DNA of 5,493 nucleotides from NCBI GenBank assembly GCA_937893225.1, contig CALBJM010000118.1, positions 1-5,493 of the forward strand, written 5' to 3'. Both the position numbers and the translations under genes were made by a program. Each line of letters opens with the position of its first letter. Position 1 is the first letter of the stretch. Of the stretch, positions 1 to 5,493 are shown one piece after another. Below the pieces are notes generated by a model. That model did not search any database. It was not told where the DNA came from and worked only from the letters and a program-made list of their open reading frames with translations. The stretch comes from an uncultured Erysipelotrichaceae bacterium. Its GTDB lineage: Bacteria; Bacillota_I; Bacilli_A; Erysipelotrichales; Erysipelotrichaceae.

Positions 1-548
1 ATATATGCTTCATACTGTAAAAATAATTGATAAAAGATTTCATCTTGAAATACTTTTAAATCCAAATGATTCTCTTCAGGTTGATTTTTAAAATCATCTT
101 CCCAATCATTCCAACACTTCCCATGATTGAACTTTTTAAATGTACGGAACATCGCATAATTCTTTGCCCACTCTTGATACGCAAATACAACATAATTTTG
201 ATCAGGAATAAAGTTTTTATATGCTTCTCTTAAATATGGCTCGCGAAATTTTCGCACAGCTTGAAAATCCACCTTATCATCTCGACGATGAAAAGAAGGT
301 ACCTTATGAATCAATCCCAATGCATGTAAGCGATCCAAAGAAATATAAATATCATCAATTGCATAGGAGGAATAGCATGCATATGGTGAATTATCTCCTC
401 CAACTGGATTCAGCGGCAATATCTGCCATATTTTAAACCCAGCCTTTTGACTCAAATCTATAAATCTCTTTGCATTTTCGCTAAATGACCCACAACCAAA
501 ACGATCCGGCAATGCAGAAACCGGCATTAATATTCCAGCTTTTCTCAT
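1..548 (-). CDS. malQ: 4-alpha-glucanotransferase (amylomaltase, GH77), N-terminal part, truncated by the window edge
   Basis: MalQ is a cytoplasmic enzyme that transfers alpha-1,4-glucan segments between maltodextrins, releasing glucose and making longer chains that a phosphorylase can use. The minus-strand frame is open from the ATG at 548-546 to the left edge, giving 182 codons. The translation follows the GH77 N-terminus: MRKAGILMPVSALP at 1-14 (family form SGILLHPTSLP), AGFKIWQILPLNP at 36-48, the SPY motif at 54-56 followed by a YSSYA segment at 59-63, and an acidic DKVDF segment at 91-95 before a Leu/Arg/Glu helix. The catalytic Asp and Glu residues of GH77 lie further downstream, outside the window. 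The start is supported by an AAAAGGA ribosome site at 558-564 with a 9-nt spacer. A second Met at codon 8 would remove conserved family residues and has no site of its own. The gene is divergent from glgP, its usual metabolic partner. The family call is firm; completeness cannot be judged. Confidence 0.93.
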   Translation of the reverse strand, partial: MRKAGILMPVSALPDRFGCGSFSENAKRFIDLSQKAGFKIWQILPLNPVGGDNSPYACYSSYAIDDIYISLDRLHALGLIHKVPSFHRRDDKVDFQAVRKFREPYLREAYKNFIPDQNYVVFAYQEWAKNYAMFRTFKKFNHGKCWNDWEDDFKNQPEENHLDLKVFQDEIFYQLFLQYEAY

Positions 549-569
549 ATCGTTATTTCCTTTTCAATC

Positions 570-599
570 AGTATACAACACATCCATATTCTTTGTGCA
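570..599 (-). promoter_or_regulatory. Possible malQ promoter (weak match)
   Basis: On the minus strand, TATACT at 575-570 (5 of 6 to TATAAT) is preceded at 18 nt by TGCACA at 599-594 (4 of 6 to TTGACA). Transcription would start near 563, leaving a leader of about 15 nt with the AAAAGGA ribosome site at its very 5' end. That is tight, so the real promoter may lie elsewhere. This is consensus matching only. Confidence 0.3.
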
Positions 600-618
600 T
601 TGAAAAGCAATTCTCAAT
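599..618. promoter_or_regulatory. Imperfect palindrome, candidate operator between malQ and glgP
   Basis: Arms ATTGAAAA (599-606) and TTCTCAAT (611-618) pair at 7 of 8 positions around a 4-nt centre; the one mismatch is A604 against C613. The dyad covers the putative glgP -35 box (600-605) and touches the possible malQ -35 box at 599, which is where a repressor controlling both genes would be expected. LacI-type regulators such as MalR often control maltodextrin genes through dyads of about this size, but no regulator gene is in the window and the protein is unknown. Confidence 0.35.
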
Positions 619-630
619 ATGTGCTATACT
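600..630 (+). promoter_or_regulatory. Likely glgP promoter, extended -10 type
   Basis: TGCTATACT at 622-630 is an extended -10 element: TGn followed by TATACT at 625-630, 5 of 6 to consensus. TTGAAA at 600-605 matches TTGACA at 5 of 6 but lies 19 nt upstream, longer than the ideal 17; the extended -10 could compensate. Transcription would start near 637, giving a leader of about 42 nt. Confidence 0.5.
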
Positions 631-678
631 TTTACTGTATTTTAAGCAATGGCATAAAACGCCAAATAAGGAGAACAT

Positions 679-2937
679 ATGGAACTCGAAAAAGACTTAT
701 TAGCAGTTTTACAAAAACCTATCAAAGATGCAACAAATACACAACTCTATAATGCTATCAATGCATATGTGAAAGAAAAAGCTGCGAAGCTGCCTACGGT
801 AGAAGGCAATAAAAAACTCTACTATATTTCCGCAGAGTTTCTGATTGGCAGACAATTAGGAAAGAACTTGATCAACTTAGGATTGTATGATGCATGCAAA
901 GCATTGCTAGAAAAGAATGGAAAATCTATCACAGAAGTTGAAGAAGTTGAAAAAGAACCATCTTTAGGAAATGGTGGTTTAGGTAGACTTGCAGCATGTT
1001 TCTTAGATTCTATTGCTACACTAGGTTATGCTGGAGATGGTGTTGGACTCAATTATCATTTTGGTCTTTTCCGTCAACAATTCAAAAATAATAAACAATA
1101 TGAAATTCCTGATGCATGGCTAGATGGTGAAAATATGCTGCGAGATACAAAAGTATCCTTTCCAATTTCTTTAGCTGGCAAAACATATTACTCCCATATG
1201 TATGATCTAGACATCATTGGCTATCACGGAAACAAAAATACACTACACTTATTTGACTTAGATACTGTTGATGCTTCTATCATTACAGACTCTATCAATT
1301 TTGATAAAACAAACATTGCAAAAAACTTAACACTCTTCTTATACCCAGATGATAGTGATGATGATGGAAGAAAATTACGTGTATATCAACAATACTTTAT
1401 GGTAAGTAATGCTGCACAACTTATCTTGAAAGAAGAAAAAGAAAAAGGACATGATTTACATGACCTTGCAAAACACGTAGCTATTCAAATCAACGATACA
1501 CACCCTTCTATGGTTATTCCAGAATTGATTCGTCTGCTGATTTTAGAAGGCATACCGATGAAAGAAGCTGCAAATATCGTTTCTGAAACTTGTGCATATA
1601 CTAACCACACAATTCTTGCAGAAGCACTAGAAAAATGGCCACAAGAATATCTCATTGAGGTCGTTCCACAATTGATGCCAGTCATAGAAGGCTTAGACTA
1701 CGTTGTAAACACTGCTTTCCATGGAGATAAACAACTCAGCATCATGGACGATGAAAATCGTGTGCATATGGCAAAAATGGACATGCACTTCTCCCATTCT
1801 ATCAATGGGGTAGCTGCTTTGCATACAGAAATTCTAAAACACCAAGAGCTCAAACCATTTTATGATATCTACCCTGACAAATTTAACAACAAAACAAATG
1901 GCATAACATTTAGAAGATGGATCATGCACTGCAATCCTGAACTTGCAAATTTGTTAGATGAAACGATTGGAGACGCATGGAGAAAAGATGAAACAAAGTT
2001 GGAAGACTTACTTTCGCATTATGATGATGAAACATTCCTAGCTAATGCAGAATCAATAAAGCACAAAAATAAGATTCGCTTTGCTTCTATGATCAAAAAG
2101 ACACAAAATATAGATATTGATCCAAATTCTATTGTCGATATCCAAATCAAGAGAATGCACGAATACAAAAGACAACAAATGAATGCACTCTGGCTCATCC
2201 ACAAATACTTAGCAATTAAAAACGGTAACATTCCACAAAGACCTATCACAGTTGTATTCGGCGGAAAAGCGGCACCTGCGTATTACCAAGCAAAATGTGT
2301 CATTCATTTGATTCTCTGTTTACAACAACTCATCAATCACGACACAGACGTCAATCCATATCTTAAAGTCGTTATGATTGAAAACTACAACATTGCAAAA
2401 GCAGAAATTGCTATTCCTGCCGCAGATATTTCCGAACAAATCTCATTAGCATCAAAGGAAGCATCTGGAACTGGTAATATGAAATTCATGTTAAATGGTG
2501 CGTTAACGCTTGGAACAAATGATGGTGCAAATGTAGAAATCAAAGACTTAGTTGGTGAAGAAAACATCTATACATTTGGTAAACTTTCTGATGAAGTCAT
2601 TCACTTATATAACACAAATAGCTATCATGCGGAAGATTTCTACAATAATTCGCCACTCATTCATGAAGCCGTTGATTTTATCACATCTAAAGCACTCATT
2701 ACATTAGGTGACAAAAAGATGTTAACAGACCTACAAGACAATTTGATCCACAAAGACTGGTTCATGACACTTCTTGATTTAGAAGAATACTGCACGATCA
2801 AAGAAAAAGTACTCAATGATTATGAGAACCGTGATTGGTGGAAGAGAAAATCCCTAGTCAATATCGCAAAAGCTGGATTCTTTTCATCCGATCGTACGAT
2901 TCGTGAATATAACAAAGATATTTGGCATTTGAAATAA
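679..2937 (+). CDS. glgP: Glycogen/maltodextrin phosphorylase (GT35, PLP-dependent), complete
   Basis: This cytoplasmic enzyme cleaves the non-reducing end of alpha-1,4-glucans with phosphate, giving glucose-1-phosphate. The 752-residue product contains the GT35 landmarks in order: KLYYISAEFLIGR near residue 46, the glycine-rich SLGNGGLGRLAACF from 95, IQINDTHPS from 269, TCAYTNHT near 305, NKTNGITFRRW near 405, KRMHEYKRQ at 491-499 (matching muscle phosphate-site Lys568, Arg569 and Lys574), GGKAAP near 533, and EASGTGNMKF from 594, whose Lys602 should form the Schiff base with pyridoxal phosphate. The C-terminal FSSDRTIREY motif is present, so the protein is full length. It is shorter than E. 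coli MalP or B. subtilis GlgP (about 800), with a short N-terminus and compact loops near residues 160-200. ATG 679 has AAGGAG at 668-673. Divergent malQ fits joint maltodextrin use; glycogen and maltodextrin cannot be told apart from sequence. Confidence 0.96.
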   Translation: MELEKDLLAVLQKPIKDATNTQLYNAINAYVKEKAAKLPTVEGNKKLYYISAEFLIGRQLGKNLINLGLYDACKALLEKNGKSITEVEEVEKEPSLGNGGLGRLAACFLDSIATLGYAGDGVGLNYHFGLFRQQFKNNKQYEIPDAWLDGENMLRDTKVSFPISLAGKTYYSHMYDLDIIGYHGNKNTLHLFDLDTVDASIITDSINFDKTNIAKNLTLFLYPDDSDDDGRKLRVYQQYFMVSNAAQLILKEEKEKGHDLHDLAKHVAIQINDTHPSMVIPELIRLLILEGIPMKEAANIVSETCAYTNHTILAEALEKWPQEYLIEVVPQLMPVIEGLDYVVNTAFHGDKQLSIMDDENRVHMAKMDMHFSHSINGVAALHTEILKHQELKPFYDIYPDKFNNKTNGITFRRWIMHCNPELANLLDETIGDAWRKDETKLEDLLSHYDDETFLANAESIKHKNKIRFASMIKKTQNIDIDPNSIVDIQIKRMHEYKRQQMNALWLIHKYLAIKNGNIPQRPITVVFGGKAAPAYYQAKCVIHLILCLQQLINHDTDVNPYLKVVMIENYNIAKAEIAIPAADISEQISLASKEASGTGNMKFMLNGALTLGTNDGANVEIKDLVGEENIYTFGKLSDEVIHLYNTNSYHAEDFYNNSPLIHEAVDFITSKALITLGDKKMLTDLQDNLIHKDWFMTLLDLEEYCTIKEKVLNDYENRDWWKRKSLVNIAKAGFFSSDRTIREYNKDIWHLK

Positions 2938-2953
2938 TAGGAGGAAGAAAAAA
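2935..2953 (+). promoter_or_regulatory. Double stop of glgP merged with a strong ribosome binding site
   Basis: The glgP stop TAA (2935-2937) is followed in frame by TAG (2938-2940), whose last two bases belong to AGGAGG at 2939-2944. The cyclophilin ATG follows after a 9-nt purine-rich spacer. There is no room for a terminator between the genes, which points to one transcript. Confidence 0.7.
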
Positions 2954-3424
2954 ATGGTTATTATTGAAATGGACAATGGTGCAATGATCAAGATCGAACT
3001 TGATCCTACTGCAGCACCTATCACTGTCGCAAACTTCGAAAAGCTCGTTAAAGAAGGATTCTATGATGGGTTAACTTTCCATAGAATCATTCCTGGATTC
3101 ATGATTCAGGGTGGTGATCCTCTTGGCAATGGCACAGGTGGCTCTAAAGAAACGATCAAAGGAGAATTTGCTAGCAATGGCGTACAAAACCCTCTCAAAC
3201 ATACACGTGGTGTAATTTCTATGGCACGTGCAATGGATCCAAATTCAGCATCTTCTCAATTCTTTATCATGCATGCTGATGCACCACACCTCGATGGGGA
3301 ATATGCAGCATTCGGTAAAGTCGTTGAGGGTATGGATGTCGTTGATCAAATTGCGCATGAAAGAACAGACTTCCGTGACAAGCCACTCAACAAGGTTGTC
3401 ATGAAACGCGTATATATCGCTTAA
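2954..3424 (+). CDS. ppiB: Peptidyl-prolyl cis-trans isomerase, cyclophilin type, cytoplasmic
   Basis: Cyclophilins catalyse cis-trans isomerisation of Xaa-Pro bonds and assist protein folding. The 156-residue protein is a single cyclophilin domain with no signal peptide or extra domain, so it should be cytoplasmic like B. subtilis PpiB. Active-site residues are visible: FHR at 42-44 (Arg44 matches the catalytic Arg55 of human CypA), GFMIQGGDP at 48-56 (Phe49, Met50 and Gln52 match Phe60, Met61 and Gln63), SMARA at 89-93, and NSASSQFFI at 97-105 (Gln102 and Phe104 match Gln111 and Phe113). The HLDGEYAAFGKV segment at 112-123 has His where CypA has the cyclosporin-contacting Trp121, and Tyr in place of His126, so weak cyclosporin binding is expected. 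The gene lies 16 nt after glgP with AGGAGG at 2939-2944 and ends in a strong terminator, so it is probably the last gene of a glgP transcript. The paralogue name is less certain than the family. Confidence 0.93.
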   Translation: MVIIEMDNGAMIKIELDPTAAPITVANFEKLVKEGFYDGLTFHRIIPGFMIQGGDPLGNGTGGSKETIKGEFASNGVQNPLKHTRGVISMARAMDPNSASSQFFIMHADAPHLDGEYAAFGKVVEGMDVVDQIAHERTDFRDKPLNKVVMKRVYIA

Positions 3425-3431
3425 TATTCTT

Positions 3432-3460
3432 GGTAGCTATGTAAGTAGCTACCTTTTTTT
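3432..3460 (+). terminator. Rho-independent terminator after the cyclophilin gene
   Basis: A perfect 8-bp stem, GGTAGCTA (3432-3439) with TAGCTACC (3446-3453), closes a 6-nt loop and is followed by seven T residues (3454-3460). It begins 8 nt after the cyclophilin stop and should end the glgP-ppiB transcript, separating it from the carboxypeptidase gene. Confidence 0.9.
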
Positions 3461-3496
3461 CTAGTAAAATTCCAAATTATCACGTACACTATTTCT
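3461..3496 (+). promoter_or_regulatory. Short upstream region of the carboxypeptidase gene, promoter-like hexamers and no Shine-Dalgarno
   Basis: Only 36 nt lie between the T-tract of the preceding terminator and the ATG at 3497, and they contain no AGGAGG-like sequence. Two -10-like hexamers occur: TAAAAT at 3465-3470 (5 of 6 to consensus, no good -35) and TACACT at 3485-3490 (4 of 6, with TAGTAA at 3462-3467, 3 of 6 to TTGACA, 17 nt upstream). The second would place the transcript start at or next to the ATG, giving a leaderless mRNA; the first would give a leader of about 20 nt without a ribosome site. Both are weak. Confidence 0.3.
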
Positions 3497-4675
3497 ATGT
3501 TAAATAAGATCAAGAAAATACTATTAGCCCTTGCAGCACTCGCATGTTTGCAATCTACAACACTCAATACAAAAGCAGAAGAGACACTAACGCAAGACAT
3601 CTCTGCTGTCTACGCAATCGTTATGGACCGCGATACAAGCCAAATACTTTCACAAAAAAATGCCGATGAAAAAATGTATCCAGCATCCATGACAAAGCTC
3701 ATGACTGCAATCATTGCAATAGAAAATTTTACAGACCTGAACCAGACGATTACGATCACACAAGAAATGCTTGCTGGTCTAGCTGAAGCAGGTGCTTCTG
3801 TTGCTGGTTTTCAAATTGGCGACACACCAACAATACAAGACATATTATACGGTATCGCTTTACCATCTGGTGCTGATGCTACAAACGCTGCAGCATATAC
3901 CCTTTGTGGCAGTATTGAAGGATATGTAGAAAAAATGAACGAAAAAGCGCAAAGCATCGGTATGACTAATACGCACTTTGCCAATACAACTGGATTACAT
4001 GATGAAAATCACTATTCAACAGCCCACGATATTGCTTTATTACTGCAATATTGTCTCAACAATGAAACATTTTCTACTATTTTTTCTTCACACGACTATA
4101 CAACTAGTCCACTTGCATCTCATCCAAATGGCATTCTTTTAGAAAGCACTTTATTCAAAGCAGCTTCTATCAATAACTACGCAATTCCTGGCCTTATTGG
4201 CGGAAAAACTGGTTTTACGTATCCTGCAGGTCGATGCTTAGCATCGTGGGAAGATGTGCAAAATATGCACCTCATTACAGTCGTAGCCGATGCAGATGCT
4301 TACGACCCTTATTCTCCACATATTAGAGATACAGACACGATTCTCAATGCATTGCAAACATGGACAAAACAAGCTATTTTAACAAAAGACAATATCATTA
4401 AAACGATTTCTGTTACACATCCATTTGCTGAAACAGATACGATACAAGTAAAAGCTCCAGATGATTTCACACTTGATCTACCTGCAGATGACACAGTCTC
4501 TGTTACTTGTACACTTCCAGAAACTGTTTCTTCTTCCAATAAGCAACAAAATATTGAAGGGGATCTAATTGTCACAATAAACGACCAACTTGTATACAAT
4601 AAAAGAATCATGGTAAAAATAAAAGCAGAAACAAATTTCATAGATAAGATTGCTAATTTCTTCAATAAGGCATGA
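3497..4675 (+). CDS. Exported D-alanyl-D-alanine carboxypeptidase (peptidase S11, DacA/DacF-like penicillin-binding protein)
   Basis: S11 enzymes remove the terminal D-Ala from peptidoglycan pentapeptides outside the membrane, limiting cross-linking. The 392-residue product starts with a signal peptide: Lys4, Lys6 and Lys7, a hydrophobic core at 8-18, and a possible signal peptidase I site after TKA (25-27). Cys17 gives an alternative, imperfect lipobox. The catalytic domain has PASMTK at 62-67 (nucleophile Ser64, Lys67) and GGKTGFT at 235-241 (KTG at 237-239). The second motif reads SGAD at 124-127, so Ala126 sits where the SxN Asn normally is (Asn112 in E. coli PBP5). Residues about 295-378 resemble the beta-rich PBP5 C-terminal domain, and the tail NFIDKIANFFNKA (380-392) looks like the amphipathic membrane-anchoring helix of this family. 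Length is typical. ATG 3497 has no SD, but it is the only start keeping the signal peptide. The gene forms its own unit between two terminators. Which paralogue it is remains open. Confidence 0.9.
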   Translation: MLNKIKKILLALAALACLQSTTLNTKAEETLTQDISAVYAIVMDRDTSQILSQKNADEKMYPASMTKLMTAIIAIENFTDLNQTITITQEMLAGLAEAGASVAGFQIGDTPTIQDILYGIALPSGADATNAAAYTLCGSIEGYVEKMNEKAQSIGMTNTHFANTTGLHDENHYSTAHDIALLLQYCLNNETFSTIFSSHDYTTSPLASHPNGILLESTLFKAASINNYAIPGLIGGKTGFTYPAGRCLASWEDVQNMHLITVVADADAYDPYSPHIRDTDTILNALQTWTKQAILTKDNIIKTISVTHPFAETDTIQVKAPDDFTLDLPADDTVSVTCTLPETVSSSNKQQNIEGDLIVTINDQLVYNKRIMVKIKAETNFIDKIANFFNKA

Positions 4676-4702
4676 AAAAAATCCTCTTTCGAGGATTTTT
4701 TT
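4675..4702. terminator. Bidirectional terminator between the convergent carboxypeptidase and MATE genes
   Basis: A core stem ATCCTC (4681-4686) with GAGGAT (4691-4696) and a TTTC loop extends through seven A residues (4675-4681) paired with seven T residues (4696-4702), up to 12 bp in all. Because A and T tracts flank the core, it reads as a hairpin plus U-tract on both strands. The last base of the carboxypeptidase stop (4673-4675) and the first two genomic positions of the MATE stop (4701-4703) lie in the hairpin. Confidence 0.88.
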
Positions 4703-5493
4703 ATACTTCTTTTTTCCATGAGCCAAAAAAATAATAAACACCACCAATTAACATAGGCATAAATCCAGCTAAGGCATCTCCCAGCCAAAAACCTTTAGGT
4801 CCCATATTCAATAACCAACCAAGTAAATACGCTAAGCCAATGCGCGAAACCATACCATCCAAAATAGCTACACATAAATTTAATTTCGAATTTCCTGATC
4901 CATTGATGATTCCAAATGCAAAGCACCATGTAGCCGCACCAATAAAGTTCAATATAACAGGCAAAATAATAATGGACGCTTCCGCCAATACCGTTGTATC
5001 TGAAGTAAACAATGCAAAAATAGCATCTGGATCAAAACGAATAACAATACTAGCTACAATAGCCAATGATAAAGCACTTGAGAACCCCCAAGCTAGTATT
5101 CTCGGAACACGTTCATATTTTTTTGCTCCTAAATTCTGTCCAACCATGCTAGCAGCTGCAGTTGTAATCGAATTTGACATAATGCCCATCATCATATTGA
5201 GCTTACCAATAATTCCAGCAATTGCACTATATACAATACCAAAAGCATTTACCCATGCTGCAACGACGGTTTGTGATATTGAAATAGCTGCTGACTGCAA
5301 TGCCATCGGAATGCCTAAAGCAATGATTTTTTTCATTGTAACATTATCTGGAACAAAACGCTTCGCTGAAAAATCAAAATCAAATTCCTCTTTATGCCGA
5401 AACAAATAAAACACAGAAAATCCAAAACTAAAAGCCTGCCCAATCACAGTTGCCCATGCTGCACCTGCAATTCCCCATTTAAGTAAAAAAATG
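4701..5493 (-). CDS. MATE-family multidrug/sodium antiporter, C-terminal half, truncated by the window edge
   Basis: MATE transporters are 12-helix inner-membrane proteins that export cationic drugs or metabolites against Na+ or H+ entry. The minus-strand frame is open from the right edge to the TAA at 4703-4701, giving 263 residues of an expected 440-460. A GTG at 5447-5445 is not the true start: the frame continues upstream with GIAGAAWATVIGQ, the typical end of the first half. The fragment shows the end of helix 6, a charged cytoplasmic linker (about fragment residues 31-53), then six hydrophobic segments matching helices 7-12. GIPMALQ at about 60-66 and MVGQNLGAKKYER at about 116-128 are conserved family signatures, the second marking the loop after helix 8. 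The C-terminus is short and ends in KKEV. The gene converges on the carboxypeptidase and shares its terminator. The substrate cannot be predicted; a lipid-flippase relative is less likely given the GQNLGA signature. Confidence 0.92.
   Translation of the reverse strand, partial: IFLLKWGIAGAAWATVIGQAFSFGFSVFYLFRHKEEFDFDFSAKRFVPDNVTMKKIIALGIPMALQSAAISISQTVVAAWVNAFGIVYSAIAGIIGKLNMMMGIMSNSITTAAASMVGQNLGAKKYERVPRILAWGFSSALSLAIVASIVIRFDPDAIFALFTSDTTVLAEASIIILPVILNFIGAATWCFAFGIINGSGNSKLNLCVAILDGMVSRIGLAYLLGWLLNMGPKGFWLGDALAGFMPMLIGGVYYFFGSWKKEV

Larger units (their letters stand above)
549..678. promoter_or_regulatory. Divergent malQ/glgP intergenic control region
   Basis: These 130 bases separate the malQ and glgP start codons and must hold the 5' ends of both transcripts unless either promoter lies inside the opposite gene. 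They contain the two ribosome sites (558-564 minus, 668-673 plus), one good and one weaker promoter-like element facing outward, and an imperfect palindrome between them. No clear catabolite-repression cre site (which needs a central CG) was seen, and the glgP leader has no convincing hairpin or riboswitch. Confidence 0.75.

Noticed and set aside
221..436. 71-codon plus-strand open frame
   Set aside because: It is antisense to malQ, which is clearly coding on the minus strand, and the product has no recognisable features.
649..657. Two-codon ATG GCA TAA in the glgP leader, considered as a regulatory minimal upstream ORF
   Set aside because: It has no ribosome site and such a triplet series is common by chance.
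651..663. GGC/GCC inverted repeat in the glgP leader
   Set aside because: Only three base pairs around a 7-nt loop, too weak for an attenuator or riboswitch element.
485..703. 72-codon plus-strand open frame running into glgP
   Set aside because: It spans the malQ start, the divergent promoters and the glgP start in another frame, which fits chance openness in AT-rich DNA.
4309..4788. 159-codon minus-strand open frame
   Set aside because: It is antisense to the end of the carboxypeptidase and the shared terminator, and overlaps the end of the MATE gene in another frame. It would have to be read through the terminator hairpin.
4840..5409. 189-codon plus-strand open frame
   Set aside because: It lies wholly antisense to the MATE gene, whose minus-strand translation carries family motifs and helices. 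The plus-strand product matches nothing I recognise and has no clear ribosome site.
5445..5447. GTG as the start of the MATE gene
   Set aside because: The frame stays open to the window edge and the upstream codons encode conserved MATE sequence (GIAGAAWAT), so the gene is truncated by the edge and not naturally short.

Overview
The window looks like ordinary chromosome from a low-GC Gram-positive bacterium (Bacillota). The evidence is AT-rich coding sequence, strong AGGAGG-type ribosome binding sites, short hairpin-plus-T-tract terminators, a DacA/DacF-type S11 carboxypeptidase, and a compact glycogen phosphorylase of the kind seen in gut Clostridia and Erysipelotrichia. An erysipelotrichial or related gut anaerobe is my best guess, from protein flavour alone. 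No mobile element, tRNA, rRNA, CRISPR array or phage gene is visible.

Layout: (1) 1-548, minus strand, is the N-terminal 182 codons of a GH77 4-alpha-glucanotransferase (malQ), cut by the left edge. (2) 549-678 is a divergent regulatory region with outward-facing promoter-like elements and an imperfect 20-bp palindrome. (3) 679-2937, plus, is a complete glycogen/maltodextrin phosphorylase (glgP). (4) 2954-3424, plus, is a single-domain cyclophilin (ppiB-like), 16 nt behind glgP and closed by an intrinsic terminator at 3432-3460. (5) 3497-4675, plus, is an exported S11 D-Ala-D-Ala carboxypeptidase with no recognisable Shine-Dalgarno sequence and an Ala in place of the Asn of its SxN motif. (6) 4675-4702 is a hairpin shared by two convergent genes as a bidirectional terminator. 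(7) 4701-5493, minus, is the C-terminal half of a MATE-family transporter, cut by the right edge.

How the genes fit together: MalQ and GlgP form a standard pair for breakdown of maltodextrin or glycogen. MalQ remodels short alpha-1,4-glucans and GlgP releases glucose-1-phosphate. Their divergent arrangement around one dyad suggests common control. The cyclophilin probably rides on the glgP transcript without a metabolic link. The carboxypeptidase (cell wall) and the MATE transporter (export) are separate convergent units. All the genes belong to well-known families and I found no undescribed multi-gene system. The points most worth checking are the palindrome, the altered SxN motif and the SD-less start of the carboxypeptidase.
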